A stretch of DNA of 64,000 bases from Pseudonocardia sp. TRM90224. Its GTDB lineage: Bacteria; Actinomycetota; Actinomycetes; Mycobacteriales; Pseudonocardiaceae. The DNA lies in contig NZ_JAJGSX010000014.1 in the NCBI RefSeq assembly GCF_021245725.1, positions 1 through 64,000 of the forward strand. Direction: 5' to 3'. Below, piece by piece: positions 52,303 to 60,622 of the stretch (position 1 is its first letter; every line of letters begins with the position of its first letter). Below the pieces are notes generated by a model. The model was given only the letters and a program-made list of their open reading frames with translations. It made no database searches and was not told where the DNA came from. The translations under genes were made by a program, and so were the position numbers.

Positions 52303-53832
52303 CTACCTCGCGGGTGCGTAGGCCACGTGGAAGTTCCCTTGACCTGGAGCCGGTGCGACCGCGGTGAGCGTTGCCCTCTGCTGGTCGGGTCCGTATTCCG
52401 TCTTGATGGTGAGAAGGCATGTCTGCTGCCCCCCGACCACCGGAGGCAGATCACCGTCGCATACGGCGTGGACCTCCTGATTGTCAAAGGTCGGCGCAGC
52501 CACCTTCTCGACCTCGGCCTCCAGCTCCGCCTTCGCGATCGCCGGGCGCGGCGCACCTTGTTGCGGCTGCGGTGCGGCTTGGGTTGTCCTAGCGGGCGGC
52601 GGTGGGGCGATCGTCTTGCTGCTGAAGGTCGGGTCCGTTGCGAAGGGATCTGACTTGGGCGCGGTGGGGTCGGCCGGCGGAAGAGTGGGCTGGGGCTGAG
52701 TCGTTGTCGTCGAGGGGTTCGGCGTGCTGGCCAGGGGCCGGTTCGGAGCGCCGCTGGAGAGCACAACCGCCGTGACGGTCGCCGCGACCAGCACGATCCC
52801 GCTCGCCGCGAGCACGATCGGGCGCCGCACCCGCCGGCGCGGCTGCGGCGACTGCGCCGGAAAGACAGGCTCGGGCGCGTGGACGGCCGGATCCGGCCAT
52901 GTTGCCGGGGGTCTTGCCGGGGGCGGCACCGGAGGCGGCGCCGGTCGGTACGGGGGCGCGGCGGCCACCGCCCGTTCCCGCACGGTGAGCTGCTCCGTCA
53001 CCTCGGGAGCGGTCAGCGCCGCCTGCGCGGCAGCGGCCAGCGCGCCGGCGCTCGGGTAGCGCCGATCCGGCGTCTTCGCCAGCGCGGTCGCGATGACCTG
53101 GTCGAACGCCAGCGGCAGGCCGTCCACCGACGGCCGCGGCACCGCCCCGCGGATGTGCATCGTCATCGTCGCGATGAACGAGTCGGCGACGTAGGGCCGC
53201 TTGCCGGTGAGCAGCTCGTAGAGCACGCAGCCCAATGCGTAGACGTCGGCGCGGTGGTCGCCGGCGCCGTCGAACCGCTCCGGCGCCATGTACGCGGCGG
53301 TGCCGAGCGCGACCCCGGTCGCGGTGATCTTCTTGCCGTCGGTGGCGTCGACCTCGCCGACGATGCCGAAGTCGGCGAGGTACACGAAATCGGGGCCCTC
53401 GTCGTCCTTCACCAACATGAGGTTCGACGGCTTGACGTCGCGGTGCAGCAGCCCGGCGGCGTGCGCGGCGTCGAGCGCGCTGGCGACCTGCCGCACCAGC
53501 CCGACCGCTCGCTCCGGCGCGAGTCGGCCTTCCTCTCCTAGCAGCTGGTGCAGGTCGGTGCCCTCGACGAGCCGCATGTCGAGGTAGAGGCGGCCGTCGA
53601 TCTCGCCGAAGTCGTGGATCGGGATGACGTGCGGTTCGGAGAGGCGGGCCGCCAACTCCGACTCGCGGCGGAACCGCGCGACGAAGGCCGGGTCGTCGGC
53701 GCGGTGCGGCGCGAGCAGCTTCAGCGCGACGACCCGCTTGCGCCGGGTGTCGTACGCCCGGTAGACCTCGCCCATCCCGCCCCGCCCGAGCAGGGTGTCG
53801 AGCTGGTAAGGCCCGAACATTCCCTCGAGCAT
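52303..53832 (-). CDS. Transmembrane Ser/Thr kinase with DUF4333 sensor
   Basis: Protein of 509 residues. The kinase (about 5-270) has GRGGMGEVYRAYD, VALK, LHRDVKPSN, DFG and an APE-type AYMAPERF. A Pro-rich linker (PPYRPAPPPVPPPARPPA) leads to one span (about 338-360, IVLAASGIVLVAATVTAVVL), a Thr/Pro-rich stalk and an outer domain with two cysteines (VHAVCDGDLPPVVGGQQTCLLTI) of the DUF4333 type. It lies between glgE and treS on the same strand. Mycobacterial GlgE is known to be inhibited by PknB-type phosphorylation, so this kinase is a candidate local regulator (inference). Confidence 0.9.
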   Translation of the reverse strand: MLEGMFGPYQLDTLLGRGGMGEVYRAYDTRRKRVVALKLLAPHRADDPAFVARFRRESELAARLSEPHVIPIHDFGEIDGRLYLDMRLVEGTDLHQLLGEEGRLAPERAVGLVRQVASALDAAHAAGLLHRDVKPSNLMLVKDDEGPDFVYLADFGIVGEVDATDGKKITATGVALGTAAYMAPERFDGAGDHRADVYALGCVLYELLTGKRPYVADSFIATMTMHIRGAVPRPSVDGLPLAFDQVIATALAKTPDRRYPSAGALAAAAQAALTAPEVTEQLTVRERAVAAAPPYRPAPPPVPPPARPPATWPDPAVHAPEPVFPAQSPQPRRRVRRPIVLAASGIVLVAATVTAVVLSSGAPNRPLASTPNPSTTTTQPQPTLPPADPTAPKSDPFATDPTFSSKTIAPPPPARTTQAAPQPQQGAPRPAIAKAELEAEVEKVAAPTFDNQEVHAVCDGDLPPVVGGQQTCLLTIKTEYGPDQQRATLTAVAPAPGQGNFHVAYAPAR

Positions 53833-53926
53833 CGCACTCCCAGCGTCGGCGCCGGCCGGTCCGGCGCCATGCGACCACTATGAACGGCGGTGGTTTCAAG
53901 ACCGTCTCATCGGCCCTACACGAACG

Positions 53927-53989
53927 TTCCCCACCGTTTTGGGCACATGCGCGCCGAAAACGCGCGCATCCACCCAAAACGGTGGGGAA
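53927..53989. repeat. Family-2 palindrome, copy 2 (3'-end hairpin)
   Basis: Stem arms TTCCCCACCGTTTTGGG and CCCAAAACGGTGGGGAA are perfect over 17 bp, with an inner ATGCGCG/CGCGCAT stem. Compared with the other copies the inner three stem bases changed from GCC/GGC to GGG/CCC on both sides, a compensatory change. It begins five bases past the glgE stop and ends the transcript before the kinase gene. Confidence 0.87.
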
Positions 53990-53994
53990 GTTGG

Positions 53995-55968
53995 TCAGGC
54001 GCGCTGCACCCGCAGGACGTGCGCGACGTGGTTCCAGGGCTCCAGACCCACGAAGTTGTGCTGGCCCCAGTCGTACGTCTCGCCGCTGATCTCGTCGTGC
54101 ACCGTCATCCGGTCGTGCCAGCCCAGCCCGAGCGCCGGCATGTCGAGCGACGTGGTGCCCATCTGAGCGTTGCGCGAGTCGAGGTTGCAGACGACGAGCA
54201 CGGTGTCGCCGCTCGCGGGATCGGTCCGCGAGTAGGCGATGATCGAGTCGTTGTCGACGTGGTGGAAGTGGATCTCGCGCAGCTGCTGCAGCGCGGGGTG
54301 GGCGCGCCGGATCTCGTTGAGCCGGGTGATGTAGGGCTCGAGCGAGCGCCCCTCGTTGATCGCGGCCGCGAAGTCGCGCGGGCGCAGCTCGTACTTCTCG
54401 GAGTTCATGTACTCCTCGGAGCCGGGCTTCACCGGCTCCCACTCGAACAGCTCGAAGCCCGAGTAGACGCCCCACGTGGGGGCCATGGTCGCGGCGAGCG
54501 TCGCCCGGATGGCGAACATTCCCGGCCCGCCGGTCTGCAGCGACTCGTGCAGGATGTCGGGCGTGTTGACGAAGAGGTTCGGCCGGCACTCGTCGGCGCG
54601 CTGGGCGTGCATCTGCGCGAACTCGGTCAGCTCGGCCTTCGTCGTGCGCCACGTGAAGTAGCTGTAGCTCTGGGTGAACCCGAGCCGCGCGAGGCCGAAT
54701 AGCCGAGCGGGGCGGGTGAACGCCTCGGCCAGGAACAACACGTCGGGGTACTGCGCCTTGACCTGCCAGATCAGCCAGTGCCAGAAGTTCGGCGGCTTCG
54801 TGTGGGGGTTGTCGACGCGGAAGATCTTCACGCCGTGCTCGACCCAGTGCAGCACCACCCGCAACGCCTCGGCGTAGATCCCGGCCGGGTCGTTGTCGAA
54901 GTTGATCGGGTAGATGTCCTGGTACTTCTTCGGCGGGTTCTCCGCGTAGGCGATGGTGCCGTCGGGGCGCACGGTGAACCACTCGGGGTGCTCCTCGACC
55001 CACGGGTGGTCGGGGGCGCACTGCAGCGCGAAGTCGAGCGCGACCTCCATGCCGAGGTCCTGCGTGCGCGCGACGAACGCGTCGAAGTCGTCGATCGTGC
55101 CCAACTCGGGGTCGATCGCGTCGTGCCCACCCTCGGCCGAGCCGATGGCCCACGGGGAGCCGACGTCGCCGGGGCCGGCGTTGACGTTGTTGTTGCGGCC
55201 CTTGCGGTGCACCGTGCCGACGGGGTGGATCGGCGGGAGGTAGACCACGTCGAAGCCCATCGCGGCGATGCGGTCGAGCTCCTTCGCCGCGGTGACGAAC
55301 GAGCCGTGCACCGCGCGGCCCTTCTCGTCGCGGCCGCCGGTCGAGCGCGGGAAGATCTCGTACCAGGAGCCGAAGAGCGCGCGGTCGCGGTCGACGTACA
55401 CCTGCTGCGGGCGGCCCCTGGTGATCAGCTCGCGGACCGGGCGCTCGGTCATGATCGTCTCGACGGCCGGGAACATCGCCGGCGCGACCCTGGCGTGCAG
55501 CGGCATCGCCGTGTCGCGCAGCGCGTTGGCCGCGCCGAAGAGCAGGTCGCGGAACGGGCGCTCGGCGGGACGGCGACCGACGCGCTGCAGCAGCCGCGCG
55601 CCGACCTCGAGGTCGTTCGCGAGCTCCTCGGCGGTCTGGCCGGCCTCGAGCTTCACGGTGACGGCGTGGCGCCAGGTGGCCCACGGGTCGCTCCAGGCGT
55701 CGACCCGGAACGTCCACAGGCCGGGCTCGTCGGCGCTGATCGCCGCGATGAACCGGTCGGGTTCGGTGGGGTGCGGGGTCATCCGGATGTGCTGGGCGGC
55801 GCCGCGGCTGCCGACCTGCTTCCAGACGACGTTCGCCGCGACGGCATCGTGGCCTTCTCGCCACACCGCCGCATCGATGGGAACGACCTCGCCGACGACG
55901 GCCTTGCTCGGATGGCGGCCGCCGCTGACCGAGGGGCTGACGTCATCGATTCCCAGCCGACCCGTCAT
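53995..55968 (-). CDS. glgE: Maltosyltransferase GlgE
   Basis: GH13_3 alpha-1,4-glucan:maltose-1-phosphate maltosyltransferase, 657 residues. It moves maltosyl units from maltose 1-phosphate onto alpha-glucan. D386 (IFRVDNPHTKPPNFW) is the nucleophile and E415 (LFLAEAFTRP) the acid; the 29-residue spacing equals that of Streptomyces GlgE. The N-domain, SWYEIFPRS and RKGRNNNVNAGPGDVGSPWAIGS are family marks. GGGGTGAGCC precedes the ATG of MTGRLG. A family-2 hairpin follows. Confidence 0.95.
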   Translation of the reverse strand: MTGRLGIDDVSPSVSGGRHPSKAVVGEVVPIDAAVWREGHDAVAANVVWKQVGSRGAAQHIRMTPHPTEPDRFIAAISADEPGLWTFRVDAWSDPWATWRHAVTVKLEAGQTAEELANDLEVGARLLQRVGRRPAERPFRDLLFGAANALRDTAMPLHARVAPAMFPAVETIMTERPVRELITRGRPQQVYVDRDRALFGSWYEIFPRSTGGRDEKGRAVHGSFVTAAKELDRIAAMGFDVVYLPPIHPVGTVHRKGRNNNVNAGPGDVGSPWAIGSAEGGHDAIDPELGTIDDFDAFVARTQDLGMEVALDFALQCAPDHPWVEEHPEWFTVRPDGTIAYAENPPKKYQDIYPINFDNDPAGIYAEALRVVLHWVEHGVKIFRVDNPHTKPPNFWHWLIWQVKAQYPDVLFLAEAFTRPARLFGLARLGFTQSYSYFTWRTTKAELTEFAQMHAQRADECRPNLFVNTPDILHESLQTGGPGMFAIRATLAATMAPTWGVYSGFELFEWEPVKPGSEEYMNSEKYELRPRDFAAAINEGRSLEPYITRLNEIRRAHPALQQLREIHFHHVDNDSIIAYSRTDPASGDTVLVVCNLDSRNAQMGTTSLDMPALGLGWHDRMTVHDEISGETYDWGQHNFVGLEPWNHVAHVLRVQRA

Positions 55969-56011
55969 CGGCTCACCCCCACATGGCACCCCGTTGCGTG
56001 AGTCACAAACC

Positions 56012-56039
56012 TACCTACCCGCTCCGTCGCCTCTTGGAA
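56012..56039 (-). promoter_or_regulatory. Candidate glgE promoter
   Basis: On the minus strand TTCCAA (56034-56039) and TAGGTA (56012-56017) are 16 bases apart, about 45 bases before the glgE start. Consensus-based guess. Confidence 0.3.
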
Positions 56040-56143
56040 CGGGTCGCCGGTGGCCGCGTGGAGTTCACGTGATCGTCACCGGCGCCCGCGTGGCACCTCA
56101 AGGGTCCACTGCCGGAGCGGGTACGTCCAGTGCTGGTGACGCA

Positions 56144-56163
56144 CATCTTGAACGATCCTGCCA
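56144..56163. promoter_or_regulatory. Shared 20-bp word upstream of glgE
   Basis: CATCTTGAACGATCCTGCCA, about 175 bases before the glgE start. The same word with one change occurs at 57405, upstream of glgP. Identity of 19 of 20 bases in two intergenic sites suggests a common regulatory element or a local duplication. Confidence 0.5.
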
Positions 56164-56185
56164 GGCATAACGGACCGAACGGTGC

Positions 56186-56908
56186 TCAGCCCTTCAGGGA
56201 GCGGACGAGTCCGATCACGTCGTCGGCCACACCACGCACACCGGGGACGCGGGTCAGCCGGACCAACCGGTCGACGAGCGGCACCGCGTGGCGGACGAGC
56301 ATGCGCGAACGCTGCTGGCCCTCGCTCGTGTCGTGCACCCAGAACAGCACGACGCCCATGTGCAGCAGCCAGAGCAACTCGGGCAGCTCCGCCAGCACCG
56401 CGGCCGGTGCCTTGACGTCGGAGCCGCGCACGGCCTCGCGGAAGATCCCGATGCTGGCCTCGCGCGCGGGCGCCGACTCGGGGCTGAACGGCGAGAGCGG
56501 GCTGGTCGGCTCCGCGGCGTTCTTGAAGAACTTGCCCGCGAACTCGTGGTAGGGCTCCGCGGCGTCGAGGAACGTCTCGTAGACCCCCGCCAGCCGGCGC
56601 GCGAACGTCTTCTCGCGGGCGAGCACCCCGGCGGCCGCCTCGGTGTGCGCCTCCGACATGCGGTCGTAGAACGCCTGGATCAGGTGTTCCTTGGTCGCGA
56701 CGTAGTAGTAGGCGTTGCCGAGCGAGACGCCGGCGGCGTCGGCGACGGCACGCATGGTCGTCTTCTCGTAGCCGCGCTCCTTGAACAGGTCGAGCGCGGC
56801 AGACACGATCGCGGCCTTCGTCTGCTCGCCGCGGGCAGATCGGGGGCTGGCTGGTTCGCCCACGACGCGCAGGTTACCGGTCATCAGCGGGAGGACCTTC
56901 GCGGTCAT
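56186..56908 (-). CDS. TetR-family regulator
   Basis: Protein of 240 residues with a TetR helix-turn-helix (RGEQTKAAIVSAALDLFKERGYEKTTMRAVADAAGVSLGNAYYYVATKEHLIQAFYDRM). The C-domain resembles that of TetR_C_7-like regulators. The ATG at MTAKVLPL overlaps the stop of the upstream membrane-protein gene (ATGA); MTGNLRV at 56884 is an alternative. Two TTGAAC-N2-GTTCAA palindromes lie before the membrane-protein gene and are its likely sites, also adjacent to the glgP promoter. Confidence 0.87.
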   Translation of the reverse strand: MTAKVLPLMTGNLRVVGEPASPRSARGEQTKAAIVSAALDLFKERGYEKTTMRAVADAAGVSLGNAYYYVATKEHLIQAFYDRMSEAHTEAAAGVLAREKTFARRLAGVYETFLDAAEPYHEFAGKFFKNAAEPTSPLSPFSPESAPAREASIGIFREAVRGSDVKAPAAVLAELPELLWLLHMGVVLFWVHDTSEGQQRSRMLVRHAVPLVDRLVRLTRVPGVRGVADDVIGLVRSLKG

Positions 56909-57321
56909 CGCGCGGCCGGTGGGTACATCGGCGCCGGGGCGGCCGGTGCCGCCGGCGCGACCGGCCGGTTGGTCTCGAGCCACTTGCGGCGCCGGACGGA
57001 CTGGAAGACCCGCACGTTTAGCAGGTGCATGCCGCCGAGCACGAGCAGCACGACACCGATCTTCCAGCTGATCTCCTCGACCAGCTCCTTGGGCGAGGCG
57101 ACCTCGCCGCTGGTGCGCAGGAACAGCAGCACGAACCCGAGGCTCACCAGGTAGGCACCGATCTTCAGCAGTGCGTTGATGGACGCGGCGAGCTCCTCCT
57201 GTCCGGGGAAGACGTCGACGAGGAACACCCCGCCGTGGTGGCCGAGCGCCCGGACGACCCACACCGTGATCGGCAGCGCGATCGCGAGGTAGGCGAGATA
57301 AGCGACCACGGTGTACGTCAT
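56905..57321 (-). CDS. Membrane protein coupled to a TetR regulator
   Basis: Protein of 138 residues with about three spans (VVAYLAYLAIALPITVWVV, LLKIGAYLVSLGFVLLFL, IGVVLLVLGGMHLLNVRVF) and a Pro/Ala-rich tail. AAAAGGAG gives a strong ribosome site. It is cotranscribed with the TetR gene (four-base overlap), and a palindrome sits just before its start. Function unknown. Confidence 0.8.
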   Translation of the reverse strand: MTYTVVAYLAYLAIALPITVWVVRALGHHGGVFLVDVFPGQEELAASINALLKIGAYLVSLGFVLLFLRTSGEVASPKELVEEISWKIGVVLLVLGGMHLLNVRVFQSVRRRKWLETNRPVAPAAPAAPAPMYPPAAR

Positions 57322-57332
57322 GGGATCTCCTT

Positions 57333-57388
57333 TTGAACGTGTTCAAGTAGATGTCCGTCAAGCTAGCAGGCTCTTTGAACACGTTCAA
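57333..57388. promoter_or_regulatory. Pair of TTGAAC-N2-GTTCAA operators
   Basis: Two perfect 14-bp palindromes, TTGAACGTGTTCAA (57333-57346) and TTGAACACGTTCAA (57375-57388), centred 42 bp apart (four helical turns). The first is 11 bases before the membrane-protein ATG; the second is 60 bases before glgP. Most likely bound by the TetR regulator at 56186; the phasing would suit two dimers on one DNA face. Confidence 0.72.
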
Positions 57389-57404
57389 GTGCGTGAGCTG
57401 CGTC

Positions 57405-57424
57405 CATCTTGAACGATCCCGCCA
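57405..57424. promoter_or_regulatory. Shared 20-bp word upstream of glgP
   Basis: CATCTTGAACGATCCCGCCA, 25 bases before the glgP start; one base differs from the word at 56144. TTGAAC within it could be a -35 box, with AACTAC or TACGCT (57432-57440) as -10, putting the start point at or near the GTG and making glgP leaderless. Confidence 0.45.
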
Positions 57425-57448
57425 TCGATTCAACTACGCTCCACGCCC

Positions 57449-59983
57449 GTGAGAGCTCTTCGGCGGTTCACCGTCCGCGCCCAGCTGCCGGCGGCGCTTG
57501 CCCCACTCCAGAACCTGGCCACAAACCTGCGCTGGAGCTGGCACGCCCCCACCCACGACCTGTTCGCCACCCTCGACCCCGATGCGTGGGAGCGGGCGGC
57601 GCACGACCCGGTGCGGCTGCTCGGTGAGATCCCGTCGGCACGGCTGGCCGAGCTGGCCGCCGACACCGACGCCGTCGAGACCGTGCGCAGGCTCGCCGAC
57701 GACCTCGCGGCGTACCTCGACGAGCCGCGGGCGTACCAGGCCCAGCGGGAGCGGGACGCGTCGCTGCCGGCCGCCATCGGGTACTTCTCGATGGAGTTCG
57801 GCGTCTCCGAGGTGCTCCCGAACTACTCCGGCGGCCTCGGCGTGCTCGCGGGCGACCACCTCAAGGCGGCGTCGGACCTCGGGCTGCCGCTGATCGGCGT
57901 CGGGCTGCTCTACCGCTCCGGCTACTTCCGCCAGTCGCTCTCGCTCGACGGGTGGCAGCAGGAGCACTACCCGGTGCTCGACCCGCAGGGGCTGCCGCTG
58001 CACCTGCTGCTCGACGGCGCCGGCGCGCCCGTGCTCGTCGAGGTCGCGATGCCGGGCGGGCGGCTGCTGCGCGCGCGGGTGTGGCAGGCGGCCGTCGGCA
58101 GGGTGCCACTGCTCCTGCTCGACTCCGACATCGAGGAGAACGAGCCCGACCTGCGGGCCGTCACCGACCGGCTCTACGGCGGCGACCAGGACCACCGCAT
58201 CAAGCAGGAGATCCTCGTCGGCATCGGCGGGGTCAGGGCGGTGCGCGCGTTCTGCGCGTCGACCGGCCACCCGCAGCCCGAGGTGTTCCACACAAACGAG
58301 GGCCACGCCGGCTACCTCGGCCTGGAGCGGATCCGCGAGCTGCAGGACGGGCCGGGGCTCTCGTTCGACGAGGCCGTTGCCACCGTCCGCGCCGGCACGG
58401 TGTTCACCACCCACACGCCCGTGCCCGCGGGCATCGACCGGTTCCCGATCGACCTGGTGCGGCACTACTTCGACGGCCAGCTGCTGCCGGGTGTGCCCAC
58501 CGACCGGATCCTCGCGCTCGGCGCCGAGGAGAACCCCGGCATGTTCAACATGGCCCACATGGGGCTGCGGCTGGGGCAGCGGTCCAACGGGGTGTCGCAG
58601 CTGCACGGCGCGGTCTCGCGGGGGATGTTCGGCAACCTGTGGGAGGGCTTCGACGCCGACGAGGTGCCGATCGGCTCGGTCACCAACGGCGTGCACGGCG
58701 CGACCTGGGAGGCGCGGGAGATCACCGAGCTGATCGGTGAACCCGGCAGCGACCTCGCGCACGTCGGCGACGAATCGCTGTGGCAGCTGCGCAACGCGCT
58801 GCGCTCCAAGCTGGTCGGCGAGGTGCGGCGCCGGGTGCGCGAGGCGTGGCTGCAGCGCGGCGCGTCCACCCCGGAGCTCGGCTGGACCGACCACGTCTTC
58901 GACGAGGGTGTGCTGACCGTCGGCTTCGCCCGGCGCGTCCCGACGTACAAGCGCCTCACGCTGATGCTGCGCGACAAGGAGCGGCTGCGCGACCTGCTGC
59001 TCGACCCGCACCGCCCCGTCCAGCTCGTCGTCGCGGGCAAGTCGCACCCGGCCGACGACGGCGGCAAGGCGCTCATCCAGGAGATCGTCCAGTTCGCCGA
59101 CGACCCCGCGGTGCGCCACCGGATCGTCTTCCTCCCCGACTACGACATGTCGATGGCCCGCTACCTCTACTGGGGCTGCGACGTCTGGCTGAACAACCCG
59201 CTGCGCCCGCTGGAGGCGTGCGGGACCTCGGGCATGAAGTCGGCGCTCAACGGCGGGCTCAACCTCTCCATCCGCGATGGCTGGTGGGACGAGTTCTACG
59301 ACGGCCGCAACGGCTGGGCGATCCCGACGGCCGACGGGATCGAGGACCCGACCCGTCGCGACGACCTCGAGGCCAACGCGCTCTACGAGCTGCTCGCCAC
59401 ACAGGTGGGCCCGGCGTTCTACGAGCGGACCGACGGCGTCCCGACGCGGTGGGTCGAGCTCGTGCGCCACACCCTGACCAGCCTGCGGCCCAAGGTGCAG
59501 GCGTCCCGGATGGTCGGCGAGTACGTAGAGGACCTGTACGCGCCCGCGGCGCGCGCGGCGGCGAGCGTCGCGGCCGACGGGTTCGCCGGCGCGAAGGAGA
59601 TCGCGGCCTACCGCAGCCGGCTCAACGCGGCGTGGCCCTCGGTCGAGGTGCTGGGCGTCGACGCGTCGGGGCTGCCGGACACGCCCGTCGTCGGGGCGCC
59701 GATGACGGTGCGGGCGACCGTCGCGCTGGCCGGGCTCGACCCGACCGACGTCGTCGTGCAGGCCGTCGTCGGGCAGGTCGACGAGTCGGACGACCTGCGC
59801 GGGGCCGAGGCCGTCGCGATGGCGCACGTCGGTGCCGCCGACGGCGTCGCGGACGGGCAGCGGTTCGAGGCCGTCGTGCCGCTGCCGTACGCGGGGCTCA
59901 CCGGCTACACCGTGCGCGTGCTGCCGGCGCACCCGCTGCTGGCCTCGCACGCCGAGCTCGGCAAGATCGTCCTCGCCGGCTGA
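57449..59983 (+). CDS. glgP: Alpha-glucan phosphorylase
   Basis: PLP-dependent phosphorylase of 844 residues that releases glucose 1-phosphate from glycogen-type glucan. The actinobacterial long form starts VRALRRFTVRAQLPAALAPLQNLATNLRWSWH. AYFSMEFG-like GYFSMEFGVSEVLPNYSGGLGVLAGDHLKAASDLG, the phosphate-site regions and the PLP lysine K597 in GTSGMKSALNGGLNLSIRDGWWDE are intact. A C-terminal beta domain (about 725-844) follows. No ribosome site precedes the GTG, which suggests a leaderless message. A family-2 hairpin starts five bases after the stop. Confidence 0.94.
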   Translation: MRALRRFTVRAQLPAALAPLQNLATNLRWSWHAPTHDLFATLDPDAWERAAHDPVRLLGEIPSARLAELAADTDAVETVRRLADDLAAYLDEPRAYQAQRERDASLPAAIGYFSMEFGVSEVLPNYSGGLGVLAGDHLKAASDLGLPLIGVGLLYRSGYFRQSLSLDGWQQEHYPVLDPQGLPLHLLLDGAGAPVLVEVAMPGGRLLRARVWQAAVGRVPLLLLDSDIEENEPDLRAVTDRLYGGDQDHRIKQEILVGIGGVRAVRAFCASTGHPQPEVFHTNEGHAGYLGLERIRELQDGPGLSFDEAVATVRAGTVFTTHTPVPAGIDRFPIDLVRHYFDGQLLPGVPTDRILALGAEENPGMFNMAHMGLRLGQRSNGVSQLHGAVSRGMFGNLWEGFDADEVPIGSVTNGVHGATWEAREITELIGEPGSDLAHVGDESLWQLRNALRSKLVGEVRRRVREAWLQRGASTPELGWTDHVFDEGVLTVGFARRVPTYKRLTLMLRDKERLRDLLLDPHRPVQLVVAGKSHPADDGGKALIQEIVQFADDPAVRHRIVFLPDYDMSMARYLYWGCDVWLNNPLRPLEACGTSGMKSALNGGLNLSIRDGWWDEFYDGRNGWAIPTADGIEDPTRRDDLEANALYELLATQVGPAFYERTDGVPTRWVELVRHTLTSLRPKVQASRMVGEYVEDLYAPAARAAASVAADGFAGAKEIAAYRSRLNAAWPSVEVLGVDASGLPDTPVVGAPMTVRATVALAGLDPTDVVVQAVVGQVDESDDLRGAEAVAMAHVGAADGVADGQRFEAVVPLPYAGLTGYTVRVLPAHPLLASHAELGKIVLAG

Positions 59984-59988
59984 CGAAC

Positions 59989-60052
59989 TTCCCCACCGTT
60001 TTGCCTATTTGCACGCCCTCCGGGGTCTGCAGGTTGGCAAAACGGTGGGGAA
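59989..60052. repeat. Family-2 palindrome, copy 3 (3'-end hairpin)
   Basis: Stem TTCCCCACCGTTTTGCC / GGCAAAACGGTGGGGAA, perfect over 17 bp. The loop (TATTTGCACGCC...GGGTCTGCAGGTT) is closely related to copy 1 at 9563, showing common origin. It lies between the convergent glgP and LysM-lectin genes, five and 16 bases from their stops. Confidence 0.88.
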
Positions 60053-60067
60053 GTTTCTATCGGACCG

Positions 60068-60622
60068 TCAGTTCGGGATGACGAGCTGCTGACCGGGGTG
60101 GATCAGGTCCGGGTTCGCGATGCCGTTGGCCTCCGCGATCCGGCGGTAGTCGTTCGCGTTGCCGTAGAAGCGCTCCGCGATGGCCGAGAGGGTGTCACCC
60201 GACTCGACCACGTAGGTGCGCTGCTCCGGCGCCGCCGGGGCCGCCGACGCCGCGTCGGCCGCCTGCTCCGCCTCGGAGAGGTAGGTGTTGGGCGACCACA
60301 CCACGCTGCCGTCGGGCGCGTAGATCACGACGTTGCGGTCGTCCTGGATGACGAACCGCGAGCCGGGAACGCCCGTGCCCGACGCCCACACCACGTCGTT
60401 CGTGCTGGTGTAGAGCACGAGGTTGCCGTCGGCCTGCATGTCGAGCCGGTCGGCGCCCTTGTTCCAGCTCTCCGTGCTCCACACGGCGCCCGTGGGGCCG
60501 TTGAGCACGACGTTCTGGTCCTCCTCCAGCAGGCCGATCCAGAACCTGCCGTTGGGGGAGTGGATGCGGTCGCCGAGGCGAAGGCTGGAGCCGCTCTCGA
60601 GAGAGTTGCCCACTGCGGTCAC
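60068..60622 (-). CDS. Bulb-type lectin fused to LysM domain
   Basis: Protein of 184 residues. Residues ~8-115 are a bulb-type (monocot mannose-binding) lectin with motifs QADGNLVLY and QDDRNVVIY (QxDxNxVxY) and a degenerate EEDQNVVLN. A short Ala/Pro linker leads to a LysM domain (about 136-184, TYVVESGDTLSAIAERFYGNANDYRRIAEANG...PGQQLVIPN) that binds glycan or peptidoglycan. No signal peptide. The GTG overlaps the stop of the upstream lectin gene (GTGA). Export by another route, or a role at an injection-type structure, is possible but unproven. Confidence 0.85.
   Translation of the reverse strand: MTAVGNSLESGSSLRLGDRIHSPNGRFWIGLLEEDQNVVLNGPTGAVWSTESWNKGADRLDMQADGNLVLYTSTNDVVWASGTGVPGSRFVIQDDRNVVIYAPDGSVVWSPNTYLSEAEQAADAASAAPAAPEQRTYVVESGDTLSAIAERFYGNANDYRRIAEANGIANPDLIHPGQQLVIPN

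Noticed and set aside
53995..55968. GlgE gene as an ordinary alpha-amylase
   Set aside because: The VDNPHTKPPNFW and AEAFTRP blocks with 29-residue spacing are specific to maltosyltransferase GlgE, and treS and mak are next to it.
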